The position numbers were made by a program, and so were the translations under genes. Positions 12,103 through 34,649 of a stretch of 64,000 bases of DNA are shown here, piece after piece; position 1 is the first letter of the stretch; every line of letters begins with the position of its first letter. Origin of the DNA: Castor canadensis (lineage: Eukaryota; Chordata; Mammalia; Rodentia; Castoridae); assembly GCF_047511655.1 (NCBI RefSeq), contig NC_133403.1, positions 13,327,014 to 13,391,013 of the forward strand, given 5' to 3'. The notes under the pieces are model-generated. The model saw only the letters and a list, made by a program, of their open reading frames with translations, did no database searches and was not told the origin of the DNA.

Positions 12103-12338
12103 AAAAAGTATAACATTTTATCAAGTGTATTTCCTGCATCTACTGAAGATATTTTTCTCATCTATTATTTAGGCTATGTATATTGATCATTCTTCAAATA
12201 TTAAACCAAATTTGCATTCCTTGAATAAAATCTACTTGGTCATGATACTTACCCATTTTTAAGTATTGCTGGATTTTAATTGCTAATATTTTATAAAAGA
12301 TTTTTACATTAAAAACAATTTTACATTTATATTCTTGC

Positions 12339-12436
12339 ATATGTGTTGCATAATTTTCTTCCCTTGAAATTCCTTGTCAGGTTGTAGCATCACAGTTAAG
12401 TCTCAGAAAATAAGCTATAAAATGTTCCTCCTCTTT
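12339..12436. repeat. Local duplication, copy 1
   Basis: About 97 bases that recur at 13,930-14,026 with only a handful of differences. The segment is part of the ancient L1. Confidence 0.8.
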
Positions 12437-12523
12437 TTATTTCATAGGATACTTTGTGCTCAAATTGATGTTATTATTTTTTTTTCTTAAGTTGCTTGGT
12501 GGAATTCACCATCTGAGCCTGGA

Positions 12524-12752
12524 ATTTTTTTTTTTCCTTTGGTGAGATGGGTTTGAACTCAGGGCTTCATGATTACAAAGCAAGTGCTTTTCTGCTTGCG
12601 CTTGAGCCACACCTCCAGTCCATTTTGCTCTGGTTATTTTGGAGATGGGGTCTTGCAAACTATTTGTTCAGGCTGGCCTCATACCACCATCCTCCTCATC
12701 TTGGCCTCCCAAATAGCTGGGATTATAGGTATGAGTCAATGGCACCTGGCTG
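12524..12752 (-). mobile_element. Composite B1-ID SINE (reverse)
   Basis: T-run, GAGATGGGTTTGAACTCAGG, CTTGAGCCACACCTCCAGTC, then GAGATGGGGTCTTGCAAACT and ATAGCTGGGATTATAGGTAT. Confidence 0.9.
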
Positions 12753-13431
12753 AAGTTCGTTTTTGAGAAGGTTTTAAATTACACATTTGTTTCTTTTAGA
12801 CATAGAACTATTTTGATTTTCTTTTTCTTCTTATGTAGTTTTGGTAAGCTGTATTTTTCAAGAAATTGTCACTTTAAACTGTCAGATTGCTGACAATTTG
12901 TCATGAAGTTTGTTATTGCTCACTGATATTTTTCTTTTATGTCAGTGATATACACAGGTATCTCTCTTCTCTCATTCTTTATGTTGGTGATTTATGTTTT
13001 TCTCTCTCTTTTTTTGATCAGCTTTATGTGTTTTTTTTAAATCAATATTTGATTTGTTGATTTTTATAACATGTTTTCTATTTTTTATTTACATTCTTAA
13101 ATCTTTCCCTCTAATTTGGGGATTTAATTTCTTGTTATTTTTAGTTACTAGCTTAAACTATGATTCTTAACTTTTTCTTTTCTTTCTGATACCTTTTGTG
13201 AGATTGAAAGGGGCTTGGTTAGTTTCTGCTAGTCTTGAGATAAATCATAATATGGCATGAGATCATGATGGCAAGAGTCACAAGGATTCTTGATTAAAAA
13301 TTAATGTGGAGAGGGTGAATGATCCATTTATTAACAAAATAGATGAAAGAATAATCGAACGGATTACTTCATAAGAAATTGTGCTACAGCTCTGATTAAA
13401 ACATATTTTGATTTGGATGCTCATCTGGAAT

Positions 13432-13500
13432 AAGGAAGAAAGTGTGCCTAGCAAGCAAGAAGCCCTGAGTTCAAACCCCAGTACCACCAATTTAAAAAAA
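13432..13500 (+). mobile_element. ID-like SINE, 3' part
   Basis: TGCCTAGCAAGCAAGAAGCC, GAGTTCAAACCCCAGTACCA, A-rich tail. 5' half absent. Confidence 0.75.
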
Positions 13501-13649
13501 GTTGAAGTGAACAGGTAGACTGGATGTTGCTAGAATAAACAGAACACCAATAATTATATTGCTAAGAGTTGAGGTACAGAAAAGGGAACTCAAACAGTTA
13601 ATGTTAGTGTTAGGGCTAGAGTGGGTATAATGGTAATGAGGAAATGTTA

Positions 13650-13827
13650 AATTTTTTTTTTTGCAGTAGTGGGGCTTGAACTCAGATCCTTACCTTGAGC
13701 CACTCCACCAGCCCTTTTTTGTGAAGGGTTTTTCGAGATAGGGTCTCAAGAACTATTTGCCCAGAGATCCTCCTGATCTCTGCCTCCTGAGTAGCTAGGA
13801 TTACAGGCATGAGCCACACATCCGGCT
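13650..13827 (-). mobile_element. Composite B1-ID SINE (reverse)
   Basis: T-run, GCAGTAGTGGGGCTTGAACT, CCTTGAGCCACTCCACCAGC, then the B1-like part to CATGAGCCACACATCCGGC. Confidence 0.9.
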
Positions 13828-13900
13828 CAGTTCTAGGATTTGAACTCAGAGTCTCGTGTGTTTGCTAGGCAGGTGCTCCACCATCTGAGCCATGCCATTT
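13828..13900 (-). mobile_element. ID-like SINE (reverse)
   Basis: TTCTAGGATTTGAACTCAGA, GCTAGGCAGGTGCTCCACCA, directly abutting the previous SINE. Confidence 0.7.
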
Positions 13901-13929
13901 TCAAAAAGGGTCTTGCGTTTTTGCCCTTT

Positions 13930-14026
13930 GCATATGTGTTCCATAACTTTCTTTCCTTGAAATTCCCTGTCAGGTTGTAGCATCACAGTTAAGTCTCAGA
14001 AAATAAGCTACAAAATGTTCCTCTTG
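13930..14026. repeat. Local duplication, copy 2
   Basis: Matches 12,339-12,436 almost base for base, including GCATCACAGTTAAGTCTCAG. It lies between SINEs rather than within a longer L1 match. Confidence 0.8.
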
Positions 14027-14082
14027 TTTACACTTCCTGCATAGCTGGGATGAAAAGGTGTGCATTACCACATCCAGCTGTT

Positions 14083-14188
14083 TACTGGTTGAGACAGGGT
14101 CTTGGGAACATTTTTCCCTGGTCTTGAACCCTAGTCATCAGGATCTCTACCTCCTGAGTAGCTGAGATTATAGGCAGGAGCAATAGAT
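14083..14188 (-). mobile_element. B1-like monomer (reverse)
   Basis: GGTTGAGACAGGGTCTTGGG and CTGAGTAGCTGAGATTATAG: diverged B1 unit without an ID part. Confidence 0.6.
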
Positions 14189-14225
14189 TGGAGTAAACCA
14201 CAGGGACCAATGACATTTGAGTTCT

Positions 14226-14449
14226 TTTTTTTTTTTTCTTGGTGGCACTGGGGTTTGAACTTAGGGCCTCACACTTGCTAGGCAGGTGATCTTACCACTT
14301 AATCCACTCTGCCAGCCCTTTTGTGTTGGGTTAAAATTTTTGAGATAGGGTCTCATGAACTATTTCCCCAGGCTGGCTTCAAACCTTGATCTTCCTGATC
14401 TCTGCCTCCAGAGTAGCTAGGATTACAAGCATGAGCCACTGGTGCCTGG
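14226..14449 (-). mobile_element. Composite B1-ID SINE (reverse)
   Basis: T-run, GGTGGCACTGGGGTTTGAAC, then GAGATAGGGTCTCATGAACT and GAGTAGCTAGGATTACAAGC. Confidence 0.9.
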
Positions 14450-14685
14450 GCTCTTTCTCTCTTTCTTGTACTGTGGTTTGAATTCAAGGCTTCCTGTTTA
14501 CTAAGCAGGCATTCTACTACTTGCATGATGCCTCCGGCCATTTTTACTCTGGTTACTTTTGAGATAGAGTCCTGCTTTTATCCAGGCTTGCCTGGACCAC
14601 AATTCTTCTACTTTAGGCTGCCCTCCATCACTGGAATGATGAATGAGCATGTGCCATGATGCCACTAGCACCTAGCCATGTTTGG
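14450..14685 (-). mobile_element. Composite B1-ID SINE (reverse), diverged
   Basis: TTGTACTGTGGTTTGAATTC, CATGATGCCTCCGGCC, then GAGATAGAGTCCTGCTTTTA. Older than the neighbouring copy. Confidence 0.75.
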
Positions 14686-14843
14686 GCCTTTTCAAAGTTA
14701 TATATTTCCTAGTGTTTTTTGTTCAGTTAAAAGTTAAGGATCCTATAGCAAAGAGAACTGGGTTAATTCATGTGAGGAGATTAATTCTAAACACCTTTGT
14801 TAAGAAGAGGAGTTGAACCTCTGAAAACAAAGTTTTCAGTCTT

Positions 14844-15020
14844 AAGCCAGGTGCCGGTGGCTCATGCTTGTTAATTCTTGCTACTCAGAAGGCAGAGATC
14901 AGGAGGTCAAATCCAGCTTGGGGAAATAGTTCATGAGACCCTATCTCAAAAAAATCCATCACAATAAAAGGACTGGTGGAGTGGCTCAAGGTGCAGGCCT
15001 TGAGTTCAAATCCCAGTTTG
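14844..15020 (+). mobile_element. Composite B1-ID SINE
   Basis: AGCCAGGTGCCGGTGGCTCA, CATGAGACCCTATCTCAAAA, linker and GGCTGGTGGAGTGGCTCAAG-like right part. No long poly(A). Confidence 0.9.
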
Positions 15021-16035
15021 CAATTACCAGACTCTGCCACCTTAACAAGTCCTGTTCTTGGGTAGGGTATGGGAGTATTGTATTAAGTTAAGATTACATC
15101 ATCTATTGGATTAGAGAGCTTTATGAAGTTGGCCTGGTTTCTCTTGTCCTTTCAAACTGGGAGAGATTATGAACAGATAAAAACTGACCTGTAGTGCTCC
15201 AGTCTGAACTCAGATCAGGTGCTCCACCACACCAGGTCGGTTGTTATTTTTTTCTTTCACAGATACTGGAGATCAAACACTACCACTGAAGCTGCATGCC
15301 CAGTCCTTGGCTTTCCTTTTTAAATAATAATTTTTGCTGGACATAGAATTCTTAGTTGACTTTTTCTTTTACCCTTTGAAGATTCTATTCTATTGTCTTC
15401 AGGGTCCCATTGTTTCTGACAAGAAGTTAGCATCCTTCTTTGTATTGTTACCTTCAATGGAATGTGTCTTCTTGGTGTTACTGATTTTTATCTTTCTGTT
15501 TTCAGCAACTGACAGGTGTGATCTTAGCTTCTACCCTTTCTGGGGTTCACTGAGTTTTTTGAATCTCAGTATTGATGTCATTCTCAATTTTGAAAAAAAA
15601 TACATATGGCCATCTGAGTCTTCAAATAATTGTCCTGCTTCCTTCTTTCTTGTCTTTCTAGATTCCAAACGTATATGCTAGACTAATTATTCTCAAAATG
15701 CTGTGAAGGGACCTTTGGGAATCTTTAAGATCCTTTAAGTAGGTCCACAGGCTATATGGATATATATATATATATATATGTCTATAAATACTCATGCATA
15801 CACACATGCACACACACATGCACACATGTGTAAGAATACTCTCATGATTATCTACTGGGGTTTCTATTACCTACACTATATGTGATATCACAGGAGTGAA
15901 TGGTGAAACAGAGAGGAGACTTGAGCTATCTTCTATTACATTTAAAGACTGGAAAATGTGCAAAATGGTGCTTCTTACTACTTTTAACACAAAATACAGG
16001 GTTTCCCATTTTTAAATCTTATGTATGTTAACATG
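15021..16035. other. No gene recognised; short TA and CA repeats
   Basis: Contains a (TA)n run at about 15,759-15,779 and a short CA-rich run at about 15,797-15,830. The 115-residue frame at 15,334-15,681 is a hydrophobic AT-rich translation, likely from old L1 antisense sequence, not a gene. Confidence 0.5.
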
Positions 16036-16039
16036 TTAG

Positions 16040-16440
16040 AGGTTGTGTGTACCCCAAAATTACTATGTTGAAGTTCTAACATCTAGTTTGCCAGTGTGTG
16101 GCCTTACTTGGCAACAGGGTTTTTATAGAGGTAGAAAGTTAAGACAAGGTCATTGGAGTGCTCCCTAATCCACAAGCCTAGTATTTTTATAAAAAGGGAA
16201 AATGTGGAGAAAATTTGGAGATTCACACACAGAAAGGATGTATTATGAAGATGAAAGCAGAGATTGAGTTGATGCTTCTACAACCAAGGGACAGAAGTTT
16301 GCCTAACCACCATAACTCTGGGAAGGCCATGCAATTCCTTCTTCCTCCTAACCCTCAGAAGTAACCAACCCTGCTAACACTTCTCAAACTCCTAGCTTCC
16401 AGAACTATGGGACAATAAATTTATTCAACTGATTAATTTG
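16040..16440 (+). mobile_element. MaLR-type LTR (ERVL-MaLR fossil)
   Basis: GTGTGTACCCCAAAATTACT near the start, a TTTTTATAAAAAGGG promoter-like site near 16,185 and CTAGCTTCCAGAACTATGGG followed by CAATAAATT near the end: MLT1-like order. Old, decayed and solitary. Confidence 0.6.
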
Positions 16441-16765
16441 AGTAATTTTTATCAAACTGTTTTCATCAACGATTTTTAAAACTTGGTTCTTTTTAGGAAT
16501 CCATTTCTCTTCTGAGCTTGCAAATTTACATAATTATTTGCCTATATTTTCTTACCAGTTCTTTAACATATTTGTAAAAGTTGTTTCAAACACTTTGCTA
16601 ATCGCATCACTGGAGCAATCTGTGATCTTATTTATAAAAATTTTTGTCATTGCTATGGCTCAAACTTTTTTATTTTATTGTGTGTCTATTAATTTAAAAA
16701 TTTTTTAGATTGGTCATTGTGGATGAGTAATGAAGAAATTCTAAATTTTTATCTTCTTCCCAAGC

Positions 16766-17003
16766 TTTTTTTCTTTTTTTGGTGGCACTGGGGTTTGAAC
16801 TCAGGACCTGCACACTTGCTAGGCAGGCATTCTTACTGCTTGAGCCACTCTACCAGCCACCACCCTCCAATTTTTTTGGATGGATTTTTTTGAGATAGGG
16901 TCTCATGAATTATTTGCTTGGAGCTGACTTTGAACCTAGATACTCCTGATCTCTGCCTCCTGAGTAGCTAGGATTACAGGTGTGAGCCACCTGCACCTGG
17001 CCT
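16766..17003 (-). mobile_element. Composite B1-ID SINE (reverse)
   Basis: GGTGGCACTGGGGTTTGAAC, CTTGAGCCACTCTACCAGCC, GAGATAGGGTCTCATGAATT, GAGTAGCTAGGATTACAGGT. Confidence 0.9.
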
Positions 17004-17571
17004 CCCAAGAGTCTTGAGTTTCATTCAGGTGGGCAGTGCAGGTGCACTCTTCCATGTTGTGGAAGTTTCATTTTTGGCTCTTAAAGGTAAGTTTATTTTA
17101 GTTTTGCTTTTGGTCCTAGGGTATAGCCCACAGTACTGGGCTATAGTCCTTACCCAAAAAGCATGAACCTTTGTTGGCTCCAGTGGAAAATGTGAGGTAC
17201 TTAACATATTCCTTGAAAAGGTCTGAATAATAAATTCTATGGAAATCTCCACTCTATAATTTTTTTAGTCTCCAATTAATACCTCCCCTTAGGTTCCTGG
17301 AGGTCTTGTATGCTTTACAAGTTACCCAAGGATTTGAGAGGGATAGGGTTTTTTATGCAGACTTGATGTTTACCCCTATTTGGCTATCTCTGTTCCTGGA
17401 TTTTTCCTCTTAATTTAGAGTCACTCTGGAAACCACAAATTCTCACTTCTCTATCTTCGACATATTGCTTTTTGCCTGAGATCTATTAAAACTTTTATTG
17501 GCACAAGGGCTGGCCTGATACAAGCTAATTTGTGATTATTGGAACAGGTTAAAAAATATTTCTCTAACCAA

Positions 17572-17886
17572 GTTTCGGGGTCTCATGCTTGTAATCCTAG
17601 CTACTTGGGAGTCTGAGATTGGGAGGATCACTGTTCCAGAACATCCCAGGTTAAAAAGTCTGCAAGACCCCCATCTCAACAGAGATGGTGGTATGCAGCT
17701 GTCATCCCAGCAATGGCAAGAAGCTTAAAATAGAAGGACTGAAGTCCAGGTTGGCCTGGGCAAAAAGTGAGACCCTATCTCAAAAGTAACGAGAATTAAA
17801 ACTGTTGGAGCCATGGCTCAAGTGGTAGAGCACCACCCTCACAAGTGTGAAACCCTGAGTTCAAATCTAAAACCAACTAAATAAGT
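17572..17886 (+). mobile_element. Three-part SINE: B1-like, B1-like, ID-like
   Basis: A B1-like unit (CATGCTTGTAATCCTAGCTA) is followed by a second B1-like unit (GGTGGTATGCAGCTGTCATC to GTGAGACCCTATCTCAAAAG). An ID-like unit (GGAGCCATGGCTCAAGTGG) follows. It is about 100 bases longer than the common composite SINE. Confidence 0.75.
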
Positions 17887-18289
17887 AAGACACCATGGGA
17901 CGAGGTGCCTGACTGGTTAAGGTGATGGAGTGCTAATGTAGTAAGACATCAATGTATTTTGGTCTTAAATTTTCCATTTAGAAAGGTGTGTTTGGCATTT
18001 AAATTGGTATAATACCCGTATTTTTTTTTTGGAGCTTCACATAGCACTGCTAGTCAGTCCTCAAGATTTTGCATGGATGAGAAATTCAAGGGCCAGAAAG
18101 TGACCTGGAATCCCTCTTTATCCAAGTGTTAAGCTTAGGCTACATAGTCTTAACTTAAATGCCTTGCCCAGACCCAGAATTCAGCCAACTGAAAGCAATA
18201 ATTGCAAACTTCCATCCTCCCCTGGTTTCAGGCTGAACACATCCCTGTCACTACTGCTTTCTTACTGGGCAGAGACATGGGTGGACACA

Positions 18290-19106
18290 GCTCTCAATAT
18301 AAAATATACCTAGGAGCATACTGGTTTATATACAGACACACCACATTTGTGAGACTCACAGTGACATCCATATGTACACCAAGGTACAGATATGCAAAGA
18401 CACACATACTGATGAGCTTGTGAGACAACACACACAGAGTGACATGCAATGGAGGTACACTCAGACTCACAATTGGACCTATGTGATCCACAGTCCCGCG
18501 ATCTTAGAGAAGGGCTTACCCGCACCAACCCAAATTGTGAGAACAGTCACACACAGGTCTACAGCATCACCTGTACGAGACCCTGTACATAAGCACACTG
18601 CTACACAGAACACACCCGGACAGTCAGATAGAGATGATACTATGAACTATCTCCAGTCACTCATACAACATACAGAGGGGCATAGGCACAAATAGGCACC
18701 TAGTCATTCATTCAGATCTGTATGACTACAGTGAGCCACACGTGTATACATGAGTGCACTCCCAGACACAGATGCCTGCTACACACATCCAGACACATCC
18801 CCAAACTGTTGATGCCAGCCACATAAAGGCTAACAGACTTACCTGTGCTCAGGTATATGTATACTGAAGACACTCCAGTATCTTAGAAGCACACCCAGGT
18901 GCAAGACACAGATCAAAAATATGAGGCAAAAGCAACACAAAGTCACAAATGAGCTTAGTGGTTATGCACACATATACAAAAACCTAGACCAGAGAGACAC
19001 AAGTTCACATTTACACAGAAACTCACGTATTATGTAGCCAATGGCTACTGTGAGAGTATAACATACATACATACATTCACAGATGTCCAGAGAAACAATG
19101 ACCAGC

Positions 19107-19107
<1 letters not shown>
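18290..19107. repeat. Degenerate CA-rich tract
   Basis: About 0.8 kb dominated by ACAC, CACACA and GACACA words without a clean unit, leading into a pure (AC)n run. The 107-residue frame at 18,372-18,695 is a translation of this repeat. Confidence 0.6.

Positions 19108-19152
<45 letters not shown>
19108..19152. repeat. (AC)n microsatellite
   Basis: Uninterrupted AC dinucleotide run of about 44 bases. Confidence 0.95.
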
Positions 19153-19155
<3 letters not shown>

Positions 19156-19419
19156 CACAGTCAGATTTGCAAGGCTCAGTGTCACAGTTCCACACCCTCG
19201 CAGGAGCTGGGCTGGAAAATTGTGCTGTTGAACGCTGGTATTGCACTCATCAAGGGGAGTCTAGTATAGCTGTCCCAGCATGGGTTCTAAACAGAGGTGA
19301 CAAGTGAGAGCCTGGAACCAAGGCTAGGCTGGTGTCCAGGTGGGAGTCTGAAGAGTTTAGAATGTGCCCCAGCCCACCCACCCCAGATCGATTCTCAACA
19401 GGAAATAAACTCCATCTCT

Positions 19420-19614
19420 AGAGTTCTTCGGCCTCCTCCTAACCGTGTGACTTGGGACAAGTTAGCCTACCTACCCATACCACAGATTTATTTCTCCAAT
19501 GCGGGTATAATAATAGTTATCAAAACTATTGAGCAGTTTGCCAGAATATATATAATGACATTTTGGAAGCATGGCTTGGCACATGAGAGGAGTTCAATAA
19601 ATATTAGCTGTTAC
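19420..19614 (+). mobile_element. MIR-like ancient SINE
   Basis: GTGTGACTTGGGACAAGTTA, TATAATAATAGTTATCAAAA and TTCAATAAATATTAGCTGTT follow the order of the MIR core and 3' end. Confidence 0.65.
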
Positions 19615-19615
19615 T

Positions 19616-19735
19616 AACCGGCTGTGGTGGTATACACCAAAATCCACGCACTTGGGAGGCTGAGGCAGGAGGACTTCGAGTTGAGGCCTGCTGGGCTACA
19701 TAGCAAGACCCTATCTCAAAAAAAAAAAAAAAAGG
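19616..19735 (+). mobile_element. B1-like monomer SINE
   Basis: CGGCTGTGGTGGTATACACC, ACTTGGGAGGCTGAGGCAGG, CAAGACCCTATCTC plus poly(A). A full 7SL-derived monomer with its own A-tail. Confidence 0.85.
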
Positions 19736-19926
19736 TGCTCAGGCCTGTTATCCTAGCTACTCAGGAGGCAGAGATCAGGAGGATCGAGGTTCGAAGCCAG
19801 CCTGCCCTAACAGTTCGTGAGACCCTATCTTGAAAAAACCTATCACAAAAAAGGGCTGGTGGAGTGGCTTAAGATGTAGGTCATGAGTTCAAACCCCCGT
19901 ACTGGGAAGACAAAAAAAAAAAAAAA
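19736..19926 (+). mobile_element. Composite B1-ID SINE
   Basis: GTGCTCAGGCCTGTTATCCT, GAGGTTCGAAGCCAGCCTG, linker, AGGGCTGGTGGAGTGGCTTA, poly(A). Inserted directly after the preceding B1 tail. Confidence 0.9.
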
Positions 19927-19937
19927 GGCCTCTTACT

Positions 19938-20040
19938 TTTTTTGGTTTTAGTTTTGCTTGGCAGTCCTGGGGTTTGAACTCAGTGCCTCGGGCGAGCTAG
20001 GTAAGTGCTCTACCACTTGAGCCACGCCTCCAGCCCAGCC
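19938..20040 (-). mobile_element. ID-like SINE (reverse)
   Basis: T-rich start, CAGTCCTGGGGTTTGAACTC, CACTTGAGCCACGCCTCCAG. Confidence 0.85.
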
Positions 20041-20199
20041 TTTTATTACCTTATCCCTGTGTTAATAACGGTTAACATTTAGAGCACTGGGCCAAGGCTG
20101 GACTATCACCCAGGCTCTTTCCAGCGCCTTGAGTGGACTGCTACCCGACCACCTGGCCTGTCAGAGCCAGCTTGAGACTGCTTGTCCAGAGGGGGAGTC

Positions 20200-20335
20200 C
20201 TCCAGTCTCAGGAGGCACAGGAGGCCCGGGCCCGTGGGAACCCCTGGAAAGCTGCCCACCATCGTCAGTATCCCTGCCGCCAGGACCCTAAGCCTCTTCT
20301 GCAGAAAGATGTGGGTGGGAGCCCACCTTCCTCCA
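20200..20335. repeat. Sequence homologous to the left edge of the window
   Basis: Partner of bases 1-125; shares GATGTGGGTGGGA and flanking sequence. Lies about 250 bases upstream of the CpG-rich ZNF74 promoter. Confidence 0.5.
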
Positions 20336-20489
20336 CCTGGAGACGTTGGAAGAAGACAATTCCACCCGCCTGGGCGCTGATTTTAATTAGACACCAATGC
20401 AGCCGCCCACACACACCCCATATAGGTAAACAACGCCGTCCCCAGTAGGGCGCGAGACAGACTCAAAGCGCGGCCCTGCGGCTCCCGGA

Positions 20490-20508
20490 ACTACAGTTCT
20501 CAGGAGCC
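20490..20508 (+). promoter_or_regulatory. ZNF143/SBS-like motif
   Basis: ACTACAGTTCTCAGGAGCC resembles the ACTACA-N2-TCCCAG binding element, with one mismatch in the core. Confidence 0.5.
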
Positions 20509-20592
20509 AGTGCTACACACTCGGCCTGGAGGGCTAGGCAGCCCCGTGTCTTCGCGCCTCTTGAGAAATGGAGTCCGACGCCTGCGCAAAGA

Positions 20593-20610
20593 CTCCTGGG
20601 AGGTGTAGTT
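20593..20610 (-). promoter_or_regulatory. ZNF143/SBS motif (reverse)
   Basis: The reverse complement reads AACTACACCTCCCAGGAG, an exact match to ACTACA-N2-TCCCAG. It lies about 100 bases from the first motif and in the opposite direction. Confidence 0.65.
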
Positions 20611-21118
20611 CACTTCCGTCCCACGCAGGCGCACATTCCCGCGGCGGCCGCCGGGGCTGCTCTTTGTGGTGGTCTCCGTGCTTTTGTGGGGTTCGGGTTG
20701 ACTTATTTGCCTGTCCTTCCGACAGTTCATTCGTTCGCCTCAGGCTTGTCTGCCGGGCTGTACTCTGTGCCCGCTGGCTCCGGAAGCCAGAGTCCGAGGC
20801 CTGACCGTGGCTCCCTAGCGCGGGGTTCACAGGAGGACAGGCGACAGGATGGCCAGGCGTGTGATGGGGCCGGGGCGTGAGCGCCGCGTGGGTGTCGGAG
20901 TGTCTGCGGACCGGTGTGATGTGGCGTGAGCCCAGTGTGCGGGGCGGCGCGTGGCTGAGCCTGTCCGAGCCGAGCTCAGGCTGGGCGGGGGTGGCGCTCA
21001 TTGCGACCCCCGGGGCTGTCCTGCAGGCCGCTGTCCCCGAGCCCCAGCAGCAGGACACGCTCTTCTAGAGCTGACCAGGGGCCCTGTGGCCTAGTGACGC
21101 TGCCTAGACGCGCGCGCC

Positions 21119-32805
<11,687 letters not shown>

Positions 32806-33200
32806 GGTGACCTGCAACTGGTCAAGGTAGCCACTGCCAGAGCTGTCCCACAGGTAGGCACCCTCACCTGGCTTGCTCCTGCAGAGGCAAAGCCTGACCC
32901 CTGGCCTCCCATGGGATCCACAAGCCAGGACCCCTCTTGCTCCAGCTGGTCACGCCCCGGGAAGACATTTCAGAAGAGACTTGAGGCCACTTGAGGATGT
33001 CAGTCATCCTGTTTTCCTTAATAGGTCTGGAGGTCATTTATGAAGGGGGGGTGGGTTCTTGCCTGTATACAAAAATGAAGGCATGTCAAGTGTGGAGTCC
33101 TTAGACAGCCTCCTGACGGGTTTCAGTCAGGAATTCCCTTGTAAACTATTATGTTCAGAATAATAATTTAAAATAATAAAACAGAAGAGTTGCAAACAGG
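32806..33200 (+). other. ZNF74: ZNF74 3' UTR (predicted)
   Basis: About 390 bases from the stop to just beyond the AATAAA at 33,175-33,180. No SINE within it. Further AATAAA-type hexamers occur near 34,170-34,197 and could serve a longer isoform. Confidence 0.6.
33175..33180 (+). terminator. ZNF74: Polyadenylation signal of ZNF74
   Basis: AATAAA, the first canonical signal after the stop codon, about 370 bases downstream. Confidence 0.65.
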
Positions 33201-33671
33201 CCTACCTCCATTATAGTCCATTATTTTATTCCCAGAGGGGAGAGAATGTCGGCGGCATTTGGAAAACAGTGGACTTCCCTGACTTGCTTCAGGTGAGCTC
33301 GGGCAGAGGCTGCAGTCTGCAACAGCTCACTCAGGGTGTCCCTGCAGCAGTCTCAGCATGGTCCCTCATTGTAGTCAGGTCTGACAGGCCAACATCACAC
33401 TTTGGCATTTAGCCCCTGGTGAGAAATTGAGAGCAGACAGACGCTCAGTGTGTCCAGAGAAGATGGGCATGCATGGAAACAGATGTATCTAGAAGCTTTC
33501 CTTCACTGACCGATGCTGGGCAGGCACCCCAGGCAGTGCCTACCCTTGCACCACTTAGCTCCAGTCAGAGGTGAGGCCTTCCATAGGGCCTTGTGAGGTA
33601 GTCAGCTTCATGGCTGTCCCATGTGGGGCGGTTGTAAAAAAATTCAGAAAGACATATAGGAAGACAGTATA

Positions 33672-34013
33672 GATGCTTCTTGGCTTAAGATGGGTTATAT
33701 TTTCTGATAAACCCATCATAAATTAAAAATAATGAAGTGAAGAATGCATTCAACCCACCAAATGTTTTACAAACATCACAGCTTAGCAACACCACACTGT
33801 AGAATACCAGTTATTGTCTATCCTCATGGTGGCATGGCTGCCTGGGTGCTACAGCTCAGTGCTACTGCTCAACATTTCAAGAGAGGATCAAATGGCATTT
33901 TGCTAGTCCAGGAAAGGACAAAATTCAAAGTATGGTTTCTACTAAATGCATGTTACTTTCACACCTTGGTAAAGTGACATCGGAAGTTGAACCATCGTAA
34001 GTCAGGCATCATC
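33672..34013. mobile_element. Short DNA transposon with inverted ends
   Basis: The left end GATGCTTCTTGGCTTAAGAT and the right end, read in reverse, GATGATGCCTGACTTACGAT form imperfect terminal inverted repeats of about 25 bases. TA lies at both borders (33,670-33,671 and 34,014-34,015), as in Tc1/mariner or Tigger-type elements. About 340 bases, non-autonomous, no transposase. Old. Confidence 0.6.
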
Positions 34014-34265
34014 TATTTTAATCTGAAATTCCTCATTTCTACTCAGTCCTATGCAAGGATAAGCGCCTTCTCGGTGATCATAGTTTGTATTTTGTATTGT
34101 TCTCTAGTTTATGAAATGCTTTCTTCCAGAAGCTAAATAACCACATTTCAGAAAATGTGTACTTAAGAAAAATAAAACACCCATAATTCTTAATAAAATT
34201 GCATTTTTCACTTTGATACACTGCCTTCTGCCTTTTTCATATAACAGTTTTACATTTCTTTAAAA

Positions 34266-34484
34266 TTAGTGTAGGGGCTGGGTATGGTGTTGCATTCCTA
34301 TACTCCCAGCTACTCAGGAGGCAGAGGTAGGAGGATCACAGCTAGAGGCTGGCCTGTGCAAGAGCATGAGACCTTATCTGAAAAGCTAACTCAAGCTAAA
34401 AGGAGTGGGGGTGTGACTCAAGCAATAGAGTGCTGCCTAGCAAGATGGAAACCCTGAGATCAAACCCTAATACTGATTTTTTAA
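34266..34484 (+). mobile_element. Composite B1-ID SINE
   Basis: GGGGCTGGGTATGGTGTTGC, CAGCTACTCAGGAGGCAGAG, then GTGGGGGTGTGACTCAAGCA to GATCAAACCCTAATACTG. Confidence 0.85.
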
Positions 34485-34649
34485 AATAGCATATGTTATT
34501 TTTTATTATTTTTTACTTAGCTGTATAGTAGAATCTTTTCCCCAAATAACTGAATTGTCCTTATAGCTATAACTTAACTGGTCTGTTACTTACTCTTTTG
34601 TTGTATGTTGAAATTATTTCTCTATTTGGTACTATCATAAAACATTCTT

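Larger units (their letters stand above)
12105..13185 (-). mobile_element. Ancient L1 ORF2 fragment (reverse)
   Basis: AT-rich antisense L1 ORF2 landmarks appear in order: TTTGCATTCCTTGAATAAAA, CTACTTGGTCATGATACTTA, TTGTCAGGTTGTAGCATCAC and TGGTGGAATTCACCATCTGA. Weaker similarity continues toward 13,185. It is interrupted by a SINE at 12,524-12,752 and has no useful ORF. Confidence 0.65.
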
